Shown: positions 1 through 7,787 of the stretch, piece after piece | Layout of the letters: each line of letters opens with the position of its first letter | Position numbering within the stretch: position 1 is the first letter of the stretch | NCBI GenBank assembly: GCA_009780115.1 | Contig: WRAQ01000021.1 | Location: forward strand, 1-51,896 | DNA length: 51,896 nucleotides | Direction of reading: 5' to 3' | DNA from: Lachnospiraceae bacterium | Lineage (GTDB): Bacteria; Bacillota; Clostridia; Lachnospirales; Lachnospiraceae | Made by a program: the position numbers and the translations under genes | Notes under the pieces: generated by a model | The model's input: only the letters and a program-made list of their open reading frames with translations | Told to the model about the DNA's origin: nothing | Databases searched by the model: none

Positions 1-2
1 AT

Positions 3-2981
3 AGCCGAATGCTGGCTGTTGCCGCCGGGGGGACGATTCCGGATAAGGGTTTATTCGCACTCAAAAATGCCGAAGGGGTGCATATCGGCGAATTAGATGA
101 AGAATTTGTCTTTGAAGTCCGGGTTGGTGAAAAAATTATTTTGGGTTCGTTTGCCTGGCGGATTAGCCAAATAAAAAATGATATGGTCATCGTAGAACCG
201 GCTTCCATCGACGGGGCAAGACTGCCGTTTTGGAAGGGTGAAATCAAAGGGCGTTCGTTTTCAACCAGCCTTGAGTTCGGAAAAATGTTCAGCAAATTTG
301 CTCTCGGGATTGAAGAAAATACGATTATTGATGATTTAAAAGCGATGGGGCTTAACGAATCGGCAACACAGTCAGCAGCAGATTTTCTGCGCCGTCAAAT
401 TGTCGCGACGGGGGTTTTGCCAAATGATAAAACAATTATTGTGGAACATTTTACCGACCACACCGGCTGTCATCAAATCATGGTTCACGCGATGTTCGGG
501 CGGCAGATTAATACACCTTTGGCGTTGCTAATGCGGCATGTTGCTGAAAAAGCGGTGCTCGTAAATATCGGCTGTGTTGATGAAGAAGATGGTTTTTTAC
601 TTTATCCTTATGGCGAGGAAATATTGCCGGAAGGATTGATTTTCGCTATTCCGCCAAAGGGGGCACGGAAAATTCTTGAAGCGATGCTTCCGGTTACTCC
701 GGTTTTTAATATGACTTTTCGCTATAATGCCGGCCGGTCACTGATGATGGGAATGAAAAGCCAGGGGCGGCAGCCGCTTTGGCTCCAACGGCTTAAAAGT
801 ACCGAGTTGTTGGATTCATTAAGGATAGATGGAAAATTTACCGATGCTAACCACCCGCTGATTCGCGAAACTAAGCGCGAGTGTCTTGAAGAATTGTGGG
901 ATATTGACGGGGTGTTGCGGATTTTGGGTGATATCCATAGCGGGGAGATTACTGTCCGTGAGGTTCATACGGAATTGCCCTCGCCGATGGCGTTACCTTT
1001 GCAGTGGGCGGTGGAAGCGGCGGAGATATATTCTTATTTCCCGACGACTGATGGAGTCAGACAGGCGGTGACTGCGGAATTGAAAATGGCCGAGATGATG
1101 AAACCGGCACCAGAGGAGTTAGAAAAGCAAAAAACGCGGAGTAAATATCCAGAAAATGCGGAACAGTTGCATACATTATTGATGATTGAGGGTGATTTGC
1201 TGGCCGAAGAATTGAGAGATATTTGCCGGCGCGAAAACACATTGTGGATAAATGAACTAGCGGAAAAAGGCTTAGCTACTTATATTGAGCCGGGATTGTG
1301 GATTGCAGCGGAGCAATTGCCGGAGTATACGGAGGCCTTAGGGGAAGGTGGGAGCGCATCAACCGACGGCGCTTTAAGGGAATGCTTAGCGTTCTCATTA
1401 AATGGTTCGGACAATTGCAATGAAGTTAATGAAAATGCAAGAAAATCAGCTCTGCAAAATATAATCCGGCGGATGATTTATTATCGCGGGGCAATGAGTG
1501 ATGAGCAAATCAGCGAGCGGTATTTCTTGCCGCTTGAATTAATTAATGATACTTTGAACGCCTTGATTAATGCAGATAAAGTGATTTTTGACGAGGGGAC
1601 AAGAACCAACCCTTACCGGCTTTTTTATCATAGTAAACGCTATTCGCGGGCGCAAAAAGCGACCATCTTCGGTTTACGCGCTCAGGCTGTTACCCGGCCT
1701 GCCGAAGTTTATGCGGCGATAATTGCCGCAAGGGTTGCGAAAAATGCTTCGCCGGAAGAGCAGTTAGAGCTGACAATCCGTCAGTATGCAGGGGTTGCCT
1801 TTCCCGCCGCCTGGTGGGAGACGGTAATTTTACCCCGGCGGGTGAAAGGGTATCGTGAAAATATGCTCGACCGGTTGTTAGCCGGGGGTGAGTATTTTTG
1901 GCGTTTTGAAGAGAATGGGTCGCTTTGTTTTGAGCGGTATAATGATATTGATTGGGAAGAAGGTTTACATGATAGCAATTTACTATCTCTGTCAACAGAA
2001 AATTTAGAAAGTGGCTTTACCCCTGACGAAGCTTTAATTTATCAGGAGCTAAAAAAACGCGGGGCCAGTTTTTTGCAAGCTTTTAACAATCTTACTTTAT
2101 ATGGGTCAGCCCAAGAGGGGCTTTTGGCTCTTGCTGAAAAAGGGTTGGTTTGTTCCGATAGTTTTCTTCCGGTACGGCAGTGGCTTAATCGGGATAAAAT
2201 AAAAAAAGCTTCACCACGGGCACGAGTAAAAACGCGGGTGATGGCTTTGTCAACCGGGCGTTGGGATATCGTCCGGCCATTAAAATCCAAAAAACTTGAA
2301 GATTGGTTAATTAAATTATTCGACCGGAATATTATTCTATGCCGGGAGACTTATAGCCGCTTAAGCGGTGAAGATAACGGCTGGGGGCAAGCTCTGTCCG
2401 TACTTCGTATCTGGGAATATATCGGTAAGGTCCGCCGCGGTTATTTCATCTCCGGAATGAGCGGGGCGCAATTCATCCGCGCCGAAGAGTATGACGGGAT
2501 TATGGCGGCCCTTGCCCAAACCGAAGCAAGCTTCGGGCGGAAGAATGTCGAAAAGATGCCATTCTTCCAAGATATTATAGATAATGAAAGAATTGTCTGG
2601 CTTAATGCAGTTGACCCCGGGCAGGTGTGGGGAAAAGCTTTAGCCGGAAAAAATTTCATGAATGTGCCGGGAACACTGGTAGCACTTTATAATGGGGTTC
2701 CGCAGGTGGTTTTGGAACGGCAGGGAAAGGTGTTGCGGGTACTTGGCGGGCTGGAAGGAAAAGAAGAACTGGGTGTAGGTGATAATGAACTTACAGAGAA
2801 TAACAACCGAACTTTGTTAACCCAAATTATGGCAGAATTTATTTTGCTGATGAAACAAAAAAAAGTTTTCCCGGACAAAAAGCGCATAACAATAAAAGAA
2901 TACCCGCCGGAGATGGTGCCGATTTTGAAAGAAGTGGGTTTTTATAAGGAAATGATGGATTATGTTTGGTATGAGTATTGA
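3..2981 (+). CDS. Lhr-like large helicase-related protein, C-terminal part (5' truncated by window edge)
   Basis: Lhr-type proteins are superfamily 2 ATP-dependent DNA/RNA helicases linked to DNA repair. The visible 992 codons lack the two RecA-like motor domains and start at the conserved motif reading GGTIPDKG, followed by VGELDEEFVFEVRVGE and a PFWKGE motif. These are the beta-barrel and DEAD/H-associated region of the Lhr family. The rest should be the winged-helix and large C-terminal domains typical of long Lhr proteins (about 1400 residues or more). The frame is open to the left edge with no stop, so the Met codon at position 9 is almost certainly internal and the gene continues outside the window. 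It ends with TGA just before a tandem repeat. The family call rests on motifs I recognise; the C-terminal half is less distinctive. Confidence 0.85.
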   Translation, partial: SRMLAVAAGGTIPDKGLFALKNAEGVHIGELDEEFVFEVRVGEKIILGSFAWRISQIKNDMVIVEPASIDGARLPFWKGEIKGRSFSTSLEFGKMFSKFALGIEENTIIDDLKAMGLNESATQSAADFLRRQIVATGVLPNDKTIIVEHFTDHTGCHQIMVHAMFGRQINTPLALLMRHVAEKAVLVNIGCVDEEDGFLLYPYGEEILPEGLIFAIPPKGARKILEAMLPVTPVFNMTFRYNAGRSLMMGMKSQGRQPLWLQRLKSTELLDSLRIDGKFTDANHPLIRETKRECLEELWDIDGVLRILGDIHSGEITVREVHTELPSPMALPLQWAVEAAEIYSYFPTTDGVRQAVTAELKMAEMMKPAPEELEKQKTRSKYPENAEQLHTLLMIEGDLLAEELRDICRRENTLWINELAEKGLATYIEPGLWIAAEQLPEYTEALGEGGSASTDGALRECLAFSLNGSDNCNEVNENARKSALQNIIRRMIYYRGAMSDEQISERYFLPLELINDTLNALINADKVIFDEGTRTNPYRLFYHSKRYSRAQKATIFGLRAQAVTRPAEVYAAIIAARVAKNASPEEQLELTIRQYAGVAFPAAWWETVILPRRVKGYRENMLDRLLAGGEYFWRFEENGSLCFERYNDIDWEEGLHDSNLLSLSTENLESGFTPDEALIYQELKKRGASFLQAFNNLTLYGSAQEGLLALAEKGLVCSDSFLPVRQWLNRDKIKKASPRARVKTRVMALSTGRWDIVRPLKSKKLEDWLIKLFDRNIILCRETYSRLSGEDNGWGQALSVLRIWEYIGKVRRGYFISGMSGAQFIRAEEYDGIMAALAQTEASFGRKNVEKMPFFQDIIDNERIVWLNAVDPGQVWGKALAGKNFMNVPGTLVALYNGVPQVVLERQGKVLRVLGGLEGKEELGVGDNELTENNNRTLLTQIMAEFILLMKQKKVFPDKKRITIKEYPPEMVPILKEVGFYKEMMDYVWYEY

Positions 2982-3011
2982 CAAATACACCCAATTGTGA
3001 TATTGTTGTGC

Positions 3012-3070
3012 AAATGGTTAAGTGAAAACGGCGTAAATGGTTAAGTGAAAACGGCGTAAATGGTTAAGTG
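3012..3070. repeat. Tandem direct repeat, 23-bp period, about 2.6 copies
   Basis: Two full copies (3012-3034 and 3035-3057) and a 13-base partial copy (3058-3070) share a unit beginning AAATGGTTAAGTG and ending AAACGGCGT. The copies are identical. They fill most of the short gap between the helicase gene and the DUF4143 ATPase gene, about 20 bases upstream of that start. They could be an operator array, or a leftover of an IS end with multiple terminal repeats; no transposase is nearby. Confidence 0.9.
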
Positions 3071-3087
3071 GTTTGCAGGGTTAATAA

Positions 3088-4359
3088 ATGGGACTTACAG
3101 AATCAGGATATAAAGCAAGATTAACAGATGCAAAAATTACGCGGTATTTGCATCTGTTCGGTGCGCTTTCAATAGAGGGCCCGAAATGGTGCGGAAAAAC
3201 ATGGACCGCATTAAATCATGCAAATAGTGTTGTTTATATCGCGGATCCTGAAAACGATTATGCAAACCGCGAAGCTGCTAAACTTAATCCCGCATCAATA
3301 TTGGCCGGCGAAAAACCGCTTCTTGTCAATGAGTGGCAAGAAGTACCCGCGATATGGGATGCAGTTAGATTTTCATCTGATAGGACAAAAGACAAGGGGC
3401 TTTTCCTCCTGACAGGTTCGGTTACACCTCGCAGGGACAGTTTTATACACAGTGGCGCAGGAAGAATCGGAAGGATTCGTATGCGTACAATGTCTTTGTA
3501 TGAAAGTGGAAATTCTTCAGGTGCGATAAGTTTGTTGGATTTATTCACGGGGATAAAAGTTGAACCTGCCGCTTCTAAACTTAATCAGGAGAAGCTGATT
3601 GGCCTTATTGTTCGTGGCGGATGGCCGGAAAATATCAATGTTTCACAAGAAGATGCATTTATATTGCCGGAACAATATAATATGGCTCTTGCCGAAACAG
3701 ATATATCACACGCGGACAACATGAAACGAAACCCTGAACTTGTGTTACATCTACTTGCGGCTATCGCAAGGACAAATGCAACGCCCGCATTACAGACAAC
3801 AATAGTTGCCGATATTCAAGCGCGTTTTGGCGATATTACAAGACAGACTGTTGGTGACTATCTTTCTGCCCTTAAACGTCTTTATGTTGTTGAAGAAATT
3901 CCACAATGGTTTCCGGAACTACGTAACAAACTACGTTTGCGAAAAACACCGAAAAGAATGCTTACGGATCCAGCTATCGCAGTAAGCGCATTAAAAGCCC
4001 GGCCAGACGACCTTGTAAGAGATCCCCGTACGCTTGGCGGCCTTTTCGAAAATCTTTGTATTAGGGATTTAATGATATATTCCGAAGTACTTGGGGCGAA
4101 ACTTAGCCACTATCACGATGCTAATGGCCTTGAGGTAGATGCGATAATTGAACTGGATAATAAATGGGCAGGGGTCGAGATAAAAATGGGGGCACATAGG
4201 GTAGATGAGGGAATTACTTCGCTGATACGGCTTAGGGAAAAGCTAGTATCAAAGGGTGCAATTGAACCGGCTTTTCTATGTGTAATTACCGGTGGCGGCC
4301 CCTTGTTTACAAGGGAAGATGGTATCCATGTAATTCCCATCGATTGTCTAAAACCATGA
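3088..4359 (+). CDS. AAA-type ATPase with DUF4143 domain
   Basis: A 423-residue protein of the AAA_14/DUF4143 family, common in anaerobes and archaea and of unknown cellular role. The Walker A motif is GPKWCGKT at residues 31-38. A short hydrophobic strand ending LLVNEWQEVP around residue 90 takes the Walker B place, and LLTGS is the sensor region. The C-terminal DUF4143 part contains LEVDAIIE followed by AGVEIKMG, which resembles a PD-(D/E)xK nuclease core. The ATG at 3088 has only a weak upstream purine stretch (CAGGG). The gene stands alone, with tandem repeats in front and two hairpins behind, which suits a horizontally acquired single-gene module. A second, only distantly similar member lies at 21751. 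Confidence 0.85.
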   Translation: MGLTESGYKARLTDAKITRYLHLFGALSIEGPKWCGKTWTALNHANSVVYIADPENDYANREAAKLNPASILAGEKPLLVNEWQEVPAIWDAVRFSSDRTKDKGLFLLTGSVTPRRDSFIHSGAGRIGRIRMRTMSLYESGNSSGAISLLDLFTGIKVEPAASKLNQEKLIGLIVRGGWPENINVSQEDAFILPEQYNMALAETDISHADNMKRNPELVLHLLAAIARTNATPALQTTIVADIQARFGDITRQTVGDYLSALKRLYVVEEIPQWFPELRNKLRLRKTPKRMLTDPAIAVSALKARPDDLVRDPRTLGGLFENLCIRDLMIYSEVLGAKLSHYHDANGLEVDAIIELDNKWAGVEIKMGAHRVDEGITSLIRLREKLVSKGAIEPAFLCVITGGGPLFTREDGIHVIPIDCLKP

Positions 4360-4360
4360 C

Positions 4361-4395
4361 TTGAATATAGATTCAACTTATGCAAAAATTGCATA
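4361..4395 (+). terminator. Two adjacent hairpins after the DUF4143 gene
   Basis: Immediately after the stop codon TTGAAT (4361-4366) pairs with ATTCAA (4371-4376), and TATGCAA (4379-4385) pairs with TTGCATA (4389-4395). No T-run follows the second, so they may be a weak terminator or processing sites rather than a strong intrinsic terminator. Confidence 0.4.
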
Positions 4396-4464
4396 GGTTC
4401 AAACTAATAAACAATAATTTGAGATGAAAATACATCAAAAATATAAACCCAAAGGAGTATCTAA

Positions 4465-4683
4465 ATGGCAGAAATTAAATATGAAATCACAAAACACATT
4501 GGCGTATTGTCCGAAAATGCAAAAGGCTGGCGCAAAGAACTTAACCTTGTAAGCTGGAACGACCGCGAACCCAAGTACGACATTCGTGATTGGGCGCCGG
4601 AGCATGAGAAAATGGGGAAAGGTGTTACATTAAGTACGGAAGAAATTGAGATGTTAAAGAAGTTGCTAGATTTAGATGAGTAA
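4465..4683 (+). CDS. YdbC/PC4-like single-stranded nucleic acid-binding protein
   Basis: A 72-residue protein whose sequence (KHIGVLSENAKGWRKELN, then PKYDIRDWAPEHEKMGKG) matches the Firmicutes YdbC family, a PC4-fold domain that binds single-stranded DNA. The family is normally about 70-75 residues, so it is complete. A good ribosome site (AAAGGAG) stands 8 bases before the ATG. It ends 36 bases before gatC on the same strand and may share a transcript with it, although no functional link is known. Assignment is by recognised motif, with high confidence in the family and low confidence in its role here. Confidence 0.88.
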   Translation: MAEIKYEITKHIGVLSENAKGWRKELNLVSWNDREPKYDIRDWAPEHEKMGKGVTLSTEEIEMLKKLLDLDE

Positions 4684-4719
4684 TGGTAAAATGAATGTAA
4701 CGGGAAGGAGCTTAAATCC

Positions 4720-4995
4720 ATGCAAAATATTGATAAATTGGCTGTGACGAAAAAGCTTAAGCTGACGGATGGCGAAAAAGAGTTTTTGGCTGATAAAAAA
4801 AAATTACTGGAAGATAGTTTCACTATATTAGCACAAGTTAATACTGATGATACCGAACCTTTGGTATCAGTGCTTGAGACAAGAAATATTCTGCGGGATG
4901 ATATTGCTGCAAAAATGATATCACGTGAAGAATTATTAATAAACGCACCGGAGCAGTATGACGGCTATTTTCGAGTACCGAAAACTATAGATTAA
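4720..4995 (+). CDS. gatC: Asp/Glu-tRNA amidotransferase subunit C
   Basis: GatC is the small belt-like subunit that clamps GatA to GatB in the amidotransferase that turns Glu-tRNA(Gln) or Asp-tRNA(Asn) into the amide form. This 91-residue protein ends with the family signature REELLINAPEQYDGYFRVPK and has the central DTEPL...TRNILRDDI region. The N-terminal helix is more divergent than usual. A ribosome site (GGAAGGAG) precedes the ATG. It is first in a gatC-gatA-gatB order with short gaps (40 and 62 bases), the standard operon. Because the following GatA is abnormal, the complex it joins may be atypical. Confidence 0.88.
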   Translation: MQNIDKLAVTKKLKLTDGEKEFLADKKKLLEDSFTILAQVNTDDTEPLVSVLETRNILRDDIAAKMISREELLINAPEQYDGYFRVPKTID

Positions 4996-5035
4996 GATAT
5001 TGATTCAATTATTGGACAGAAAGGCTTAATTATTA

Positions 5036-6172
5036 ATGAGCAATCAAATCAAAGTATTTATCGAAGATAGTATTATGCAAAAAGATGAACCTATAACAGC
5101 AGGGTCGAAAATTTTAACTGGTTTTAAATCACCTTTTAACGCCACAGTGATAGAGCGGCTTAATGAAGCCGGAATAAAAATCAATAGAAGAGTAACGATG
5201 GACGAGTTCGGCATTGATGATTATTTTTCTGATGATGATATTCCTACTGCTGTCCGTGAAGCGGCCGCCGATGAAGATGTTTGCATCCTTTGTAATGATA
5301 TTTTCGGTAAAATAAGGCGGCAGGCGGCTTTAAACGGTACATGTTTTATCAAACCTACCTATGGTACTGTTTCCCGTTATGGTCTAATACCGGTTGCAAC
5401 ATCAATGGATCAGATAGGTATTGTTTGTGCCAATCCGCGCAAAGGTTTTGAAGTCCTGGCGAAAATCAATGGAAAAGATGCAAAAGATGGAGCAATGATT
5501 GATACCAAATCAGACTCATTAAATATACCATCACCTTGTCAACAGTGTCAAAAAAGTATGTGTGATGTAAGAATTGCGGTTCCGGATAATGTTTGGGTAG
5601 ATGAAAAAAATATCTGCGAAAGTGAAGCAAGCTTCAAAAATGACACAAGTGTCATTTCCAAATTAGAAAATACATTTGAGACTAGCAGAATAAACCTAGA
5701 ATATTTTGAAGTTTATCATCAAGTTTTATATATCTTAAGCGCAGCGGAAATCAGTAATAATTTAAATCGCTATGATGGTGTGAAATTCGGTTATCGTGCC
5801 GAAAACAGTAATAATTTGAATGATTTGTATTTTAATACCCGTAGTGACGGTTTTACCTTAAATACAAAACTGGCAATTATTATGGGCGCGAATGTATTAT
5901 CGCAGGAAAATTATACCGGCTATTATGAAAAAGCAATGAAAATCCGCCGCTTAATTAAAGAATCGCTCAAATTTGATTCTTATGATGTGATTGCCCTGCC
6001 GGTACAAATGAAAGGGAAATCAAAATATGAGCAATCAGCACTTTATGCTATAACAGCTTTAGCGGGATTACCTTCAGTGACAATGCCGTTTGGTGATTGC
6101 GGGGTGCAGTTTATCGCTGATGTTGGGCGGGAGGATATGCTGATGAAGATTGTAATGCGGGGGAATCAGTGA
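5036..6172 (+). CDS. Shortened GatA-like protein lacking the amidase catalytic triad
   Basis: The position between gatC and gatB and the motifs KPTYGTVSRYGLIPVATSMDQIG, LNRYDGVKFGYRAEN and LAGLPSVTMPFG make this a homologue of GatA, the glutaminase subunit that supplies ammonia to GatB. GatA is usually about 485 residues; this one has 378. It starts at the strand that normally carries the catalytic Lys, so the first 70 or so residues are missing, and a loop before the Ser-Gly-rich signature is about 17 residues shorter. In my alignment the catalytic Lys is Glu10 (IEDSI for IKDNI), the cis-Ser is Asp68, and the nucleophile Ser is Lys92 (GKIRRQ for GSIRQP). Cysteines cluster around CQQCQKSMC. 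The frame is intact and similarity outside the active site is good, so it looks like a maintained pseudo-enzyme rather than a decaying gene. Amidase activity is not expected. Confidence 0.85.
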   Translation: MSNQIKVFIEDSIMQKDEPITAGSKILTGFKSPFNATVIERLNEAGIKINRRVTMDEFGIDDYFSDDDIPTAVREAAADEDVCILCNDIFGKIRRQAALNGTCFIKPTYGTVSRYGLIPVATSMDQIGIVCANPRKGFEVLAKINGKDAKDGAMIDTKSDSLNIPSPCQQCQKSMCDVRIAVPDNVWVDEKNICESEASFKNDTSVISKLENTFETSRINLEYFEVYHQVLYILSAAEISNNLNRYDGVKFGYRAENSNNLNDLYFNTRSDGFTLNTKLAIIMGANVLSQENYTGYYEKAMKIRRLIKESLKFDSYDVIALPVQMKGKSKYEQSALYAITALAGLPSVTMPFGDCGVQFIADVGREDMLMKIVMRGNQ

Positions 6173-6234
6173 GAACAATGCCTTGACCGACCGAGTCAGT
6201 CGATATATTTAACAGAGAAAGGTTTGGTTATAAA

Positions 6235-7686
6235 ATGAATAAAACCTATGAAGTTGTTATGGGGTTGGAAGTCCATATTGAGCTTGCCACCGAATCGAAA
6301 TTATTTTGTGCCTGTTCAGCGAAGTTTGGTGCTGATGTTAATGAAAATGTCTGCCCGGCTTGTTCCGGAATGCCAGGGATGCCGGCAGTTGTGAATAAGC
6401 GGGCGATTGAGTTAGGAATAACCGCCGCTTTAGTAACCAACAGCGAAATTACCCGGACGATGACTTTCGATAAGAAAAATTATTTTTATCCTGATTTGCC
6501 GGCCGGACACCAAATTACTCAGCTTTATGCCCCGATTTGCCGGAAAGGCTGGATTGAAATCGAGGCTGATTCAGGAACGAAGAAAATCACTCTTCATCAA
6601 ATCCATATCGAAGAAGATGCCGGAAAACTCGTACACGATACCCGAAGCGGGACAACTCTTATTGATTTTAACCGCACCTCGGTACCGTTAATTGAAATCG
6701 TCAGCAATCCCGACTTCCGAACTGCCGCAGAAGTTGTGGCTTATTTAGAAAAACTGCGCTCGCTTTTATCTTTTGCCGGTATTTCCGATTGCAAAATGCA
6801 AGAAGGCTCAATGCGTTGTGACGTTAATATCTCTGTCCGTGAAGCGGGGAGCGATATCCTTGGAACCCGGACCGAGATAAAAAACATGAACTCTCTCAAG
6901 GCAATTATTAGGGCGATTGAGTATGAATCACAGCGCCATATTGATGCCTTGGAAACCGGTTCTGAAGAGTTATTCCAAGAAACCCGGCGTTGGGATGACA
7001 ATAAAGGAATGACTTTTTCCATGCGGGGTAAAGAAGATGCTACTGATTACCGCTACTTTCCCAATCCGGAACTGATGCCGGTTTGTATCAATGATGAATG
7101 GATTGAGGAAATCCGCGCTACTTTACCGGAGTCAGCGGAAGCAAAATTCACCCGAATGACGACAGAATTAAATCTTAGCGAATATGATAGCAAAATCATT
7201 ACCGGAAGCAAAAATTTGTCAACCATCTTTGATGAAACCTTAAAGAATTTTAATAAACCAAAAGATGTTGTCAATTGGATTATGGTTGAACTTCTTAGTA
7301 TTGCGAAAGGCGACAACAAAGGCGAGGACGATATCAATATCGATTGCGGGAAATTCGCAAAACTGATTTCGCTGGTGGATTCCGGCGCGATTAACCGGAC
7401 GATTGGCAAAGAGGTATTGATAAAAGTACTTGAGGATAAAGTTGACCCGGAAAGTTATGTTACAGAACAGGGCCTTGGCAGTATTACTGATACAAGTTTT
7501 ATTACAGGATTAATTGATGAAGTGATAGTTGAGTTTGATAAATCTGTAAAAGAATATCTCGGCGGCAACCAAAAAGCTTATGGTTTCCTGGTCGGGCAGG
7601 TAATGCGTAAAGCGGAAAAGAAAGCCGACCCCAAAGTGGTGAATGAGTTGTTGAAAGAGGCATTGACGAAAGTACAGAAAACATAA
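6235..7686 (+). CDS. gatB: Asp/Glu-tRNA amidotransferase subunit B
   Basis: GatB binds the misacylated tRNA, phosphorylates the side-chain carboxylate of Glu or Asp and amidates it with ammonia from GatA. The 483-residue length is normal. The N-terminus has VMGLEVHIEL and the zinc-type cysteine pairs FCAC and CPAC. The cradle domain follows (EEDAGKLVHD, GSMRCDVNISVR, DYRYFPNPELMPV), and the C-terminal YqeY-like tRNA-binding tail is complete (VGQVMRKAEKKADPKVVNELL). The start is supported by GAGAAAGG upstream. Unlike its GatA neighbour nothing looks degenerate, so tRNA binding and the kinase step are probably kept. The gene is convergent with aspS. Confidence 0.96.
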   Translation: MNKTYEVVMGLEVHIELATESKLFCACSAKFGADVNENVCPACSGMPGMPAVVNKRAIELGITAALVTNSEITRTMTFDKKNYFYPDLPAGHQITQLYAPICRKGWIEIEADSGTKKITLHQIHIEEDAGKLVHDTRSGTTLIDFNRTSVPLIEIVSNPDFRTAAEVVAYLEKLRSLLSFAGISDCKMQEGSMRCDVNISVREAGSDILGTRTEIKNMNSLKAIIRAIEYESQRHIDALETGSEELFQETRRWDDNKGMTFSMRGKEDATDYRYFPNPELMPVCINDEWIEEIRATLPESAEAKFTRMTTELNLSEYDSKIITGSKNLSTIFDETLKNFNKPKDVVNWIMVELLSIAKGDNKGEDDINIDCGKFAKLISLVDSGAINRTIGKEVLIKVLEDKVDPESYVTEQGLGSITDTSFITGLIDEVIVEFDKSVKEYLGGNQKAYGFLVGQVMRKAEKKADPKVVNELLKEALTKVQKT

Positions 7687-7710
7687 AAAATTGCTGTCGT
7701 ATAAATCCTT

Positions 7711-7787
7711 TAAGGAGAAGTTGCGAAAACTCTGCTACGCAGAGTTTTCGCAATTCTCTTAGAACTGATGCCGCCGGCATCAGTTTT
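7711..7787 (-). repeat. REP-like double hairpin between gatB and aspS (also possible two-way terminator)
   Basis: Two strong hairpins fill the convergent gap. TTGCGAAAACTCTGC (7721-7735) pairs perfectly with 7739-7753 around a 3-base loop. AACTGATGCC (7763-7772) pairs perfectly with GGCATCAGTT (7776-7785). Read on the minus strand, the unit starts right after the aspS stop and contains TCTAAGAGAATTG between the hairpins. The same arrangement follows the rnfG stop at 49443 (32 of 36 aligned bases identical over the first hairpin and linker) and, more diverged, the stop of the GH43 gene at 17291. T-runs are weak, so this is better described as a dispersed palindromic repeat that may also end transcription. 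Confidence 0.75.

Noticed and set aside
886-1071. Open frames on both strands inside the helicase gene (for example 886-1071 +, 1034-1240 -, 1690-1995 -)
   Set aside because: They lie wholly within a conserved coding region, lack ribosome sites and show no recognisable family.
3088-4359. DUF4143 ATPase as part of a defence island
   Set aside because: Neighbours are housekeeping genes, and no nuclease, toxin-antitoxin or other defence genes are nearby.
6173-6234. GACCGAC/GTCAGTC hairpin between gatA and gatB as another REP-like copy
   Set aside because: The stem is short and imperfect and the TAAGAGAAT linker is absent.
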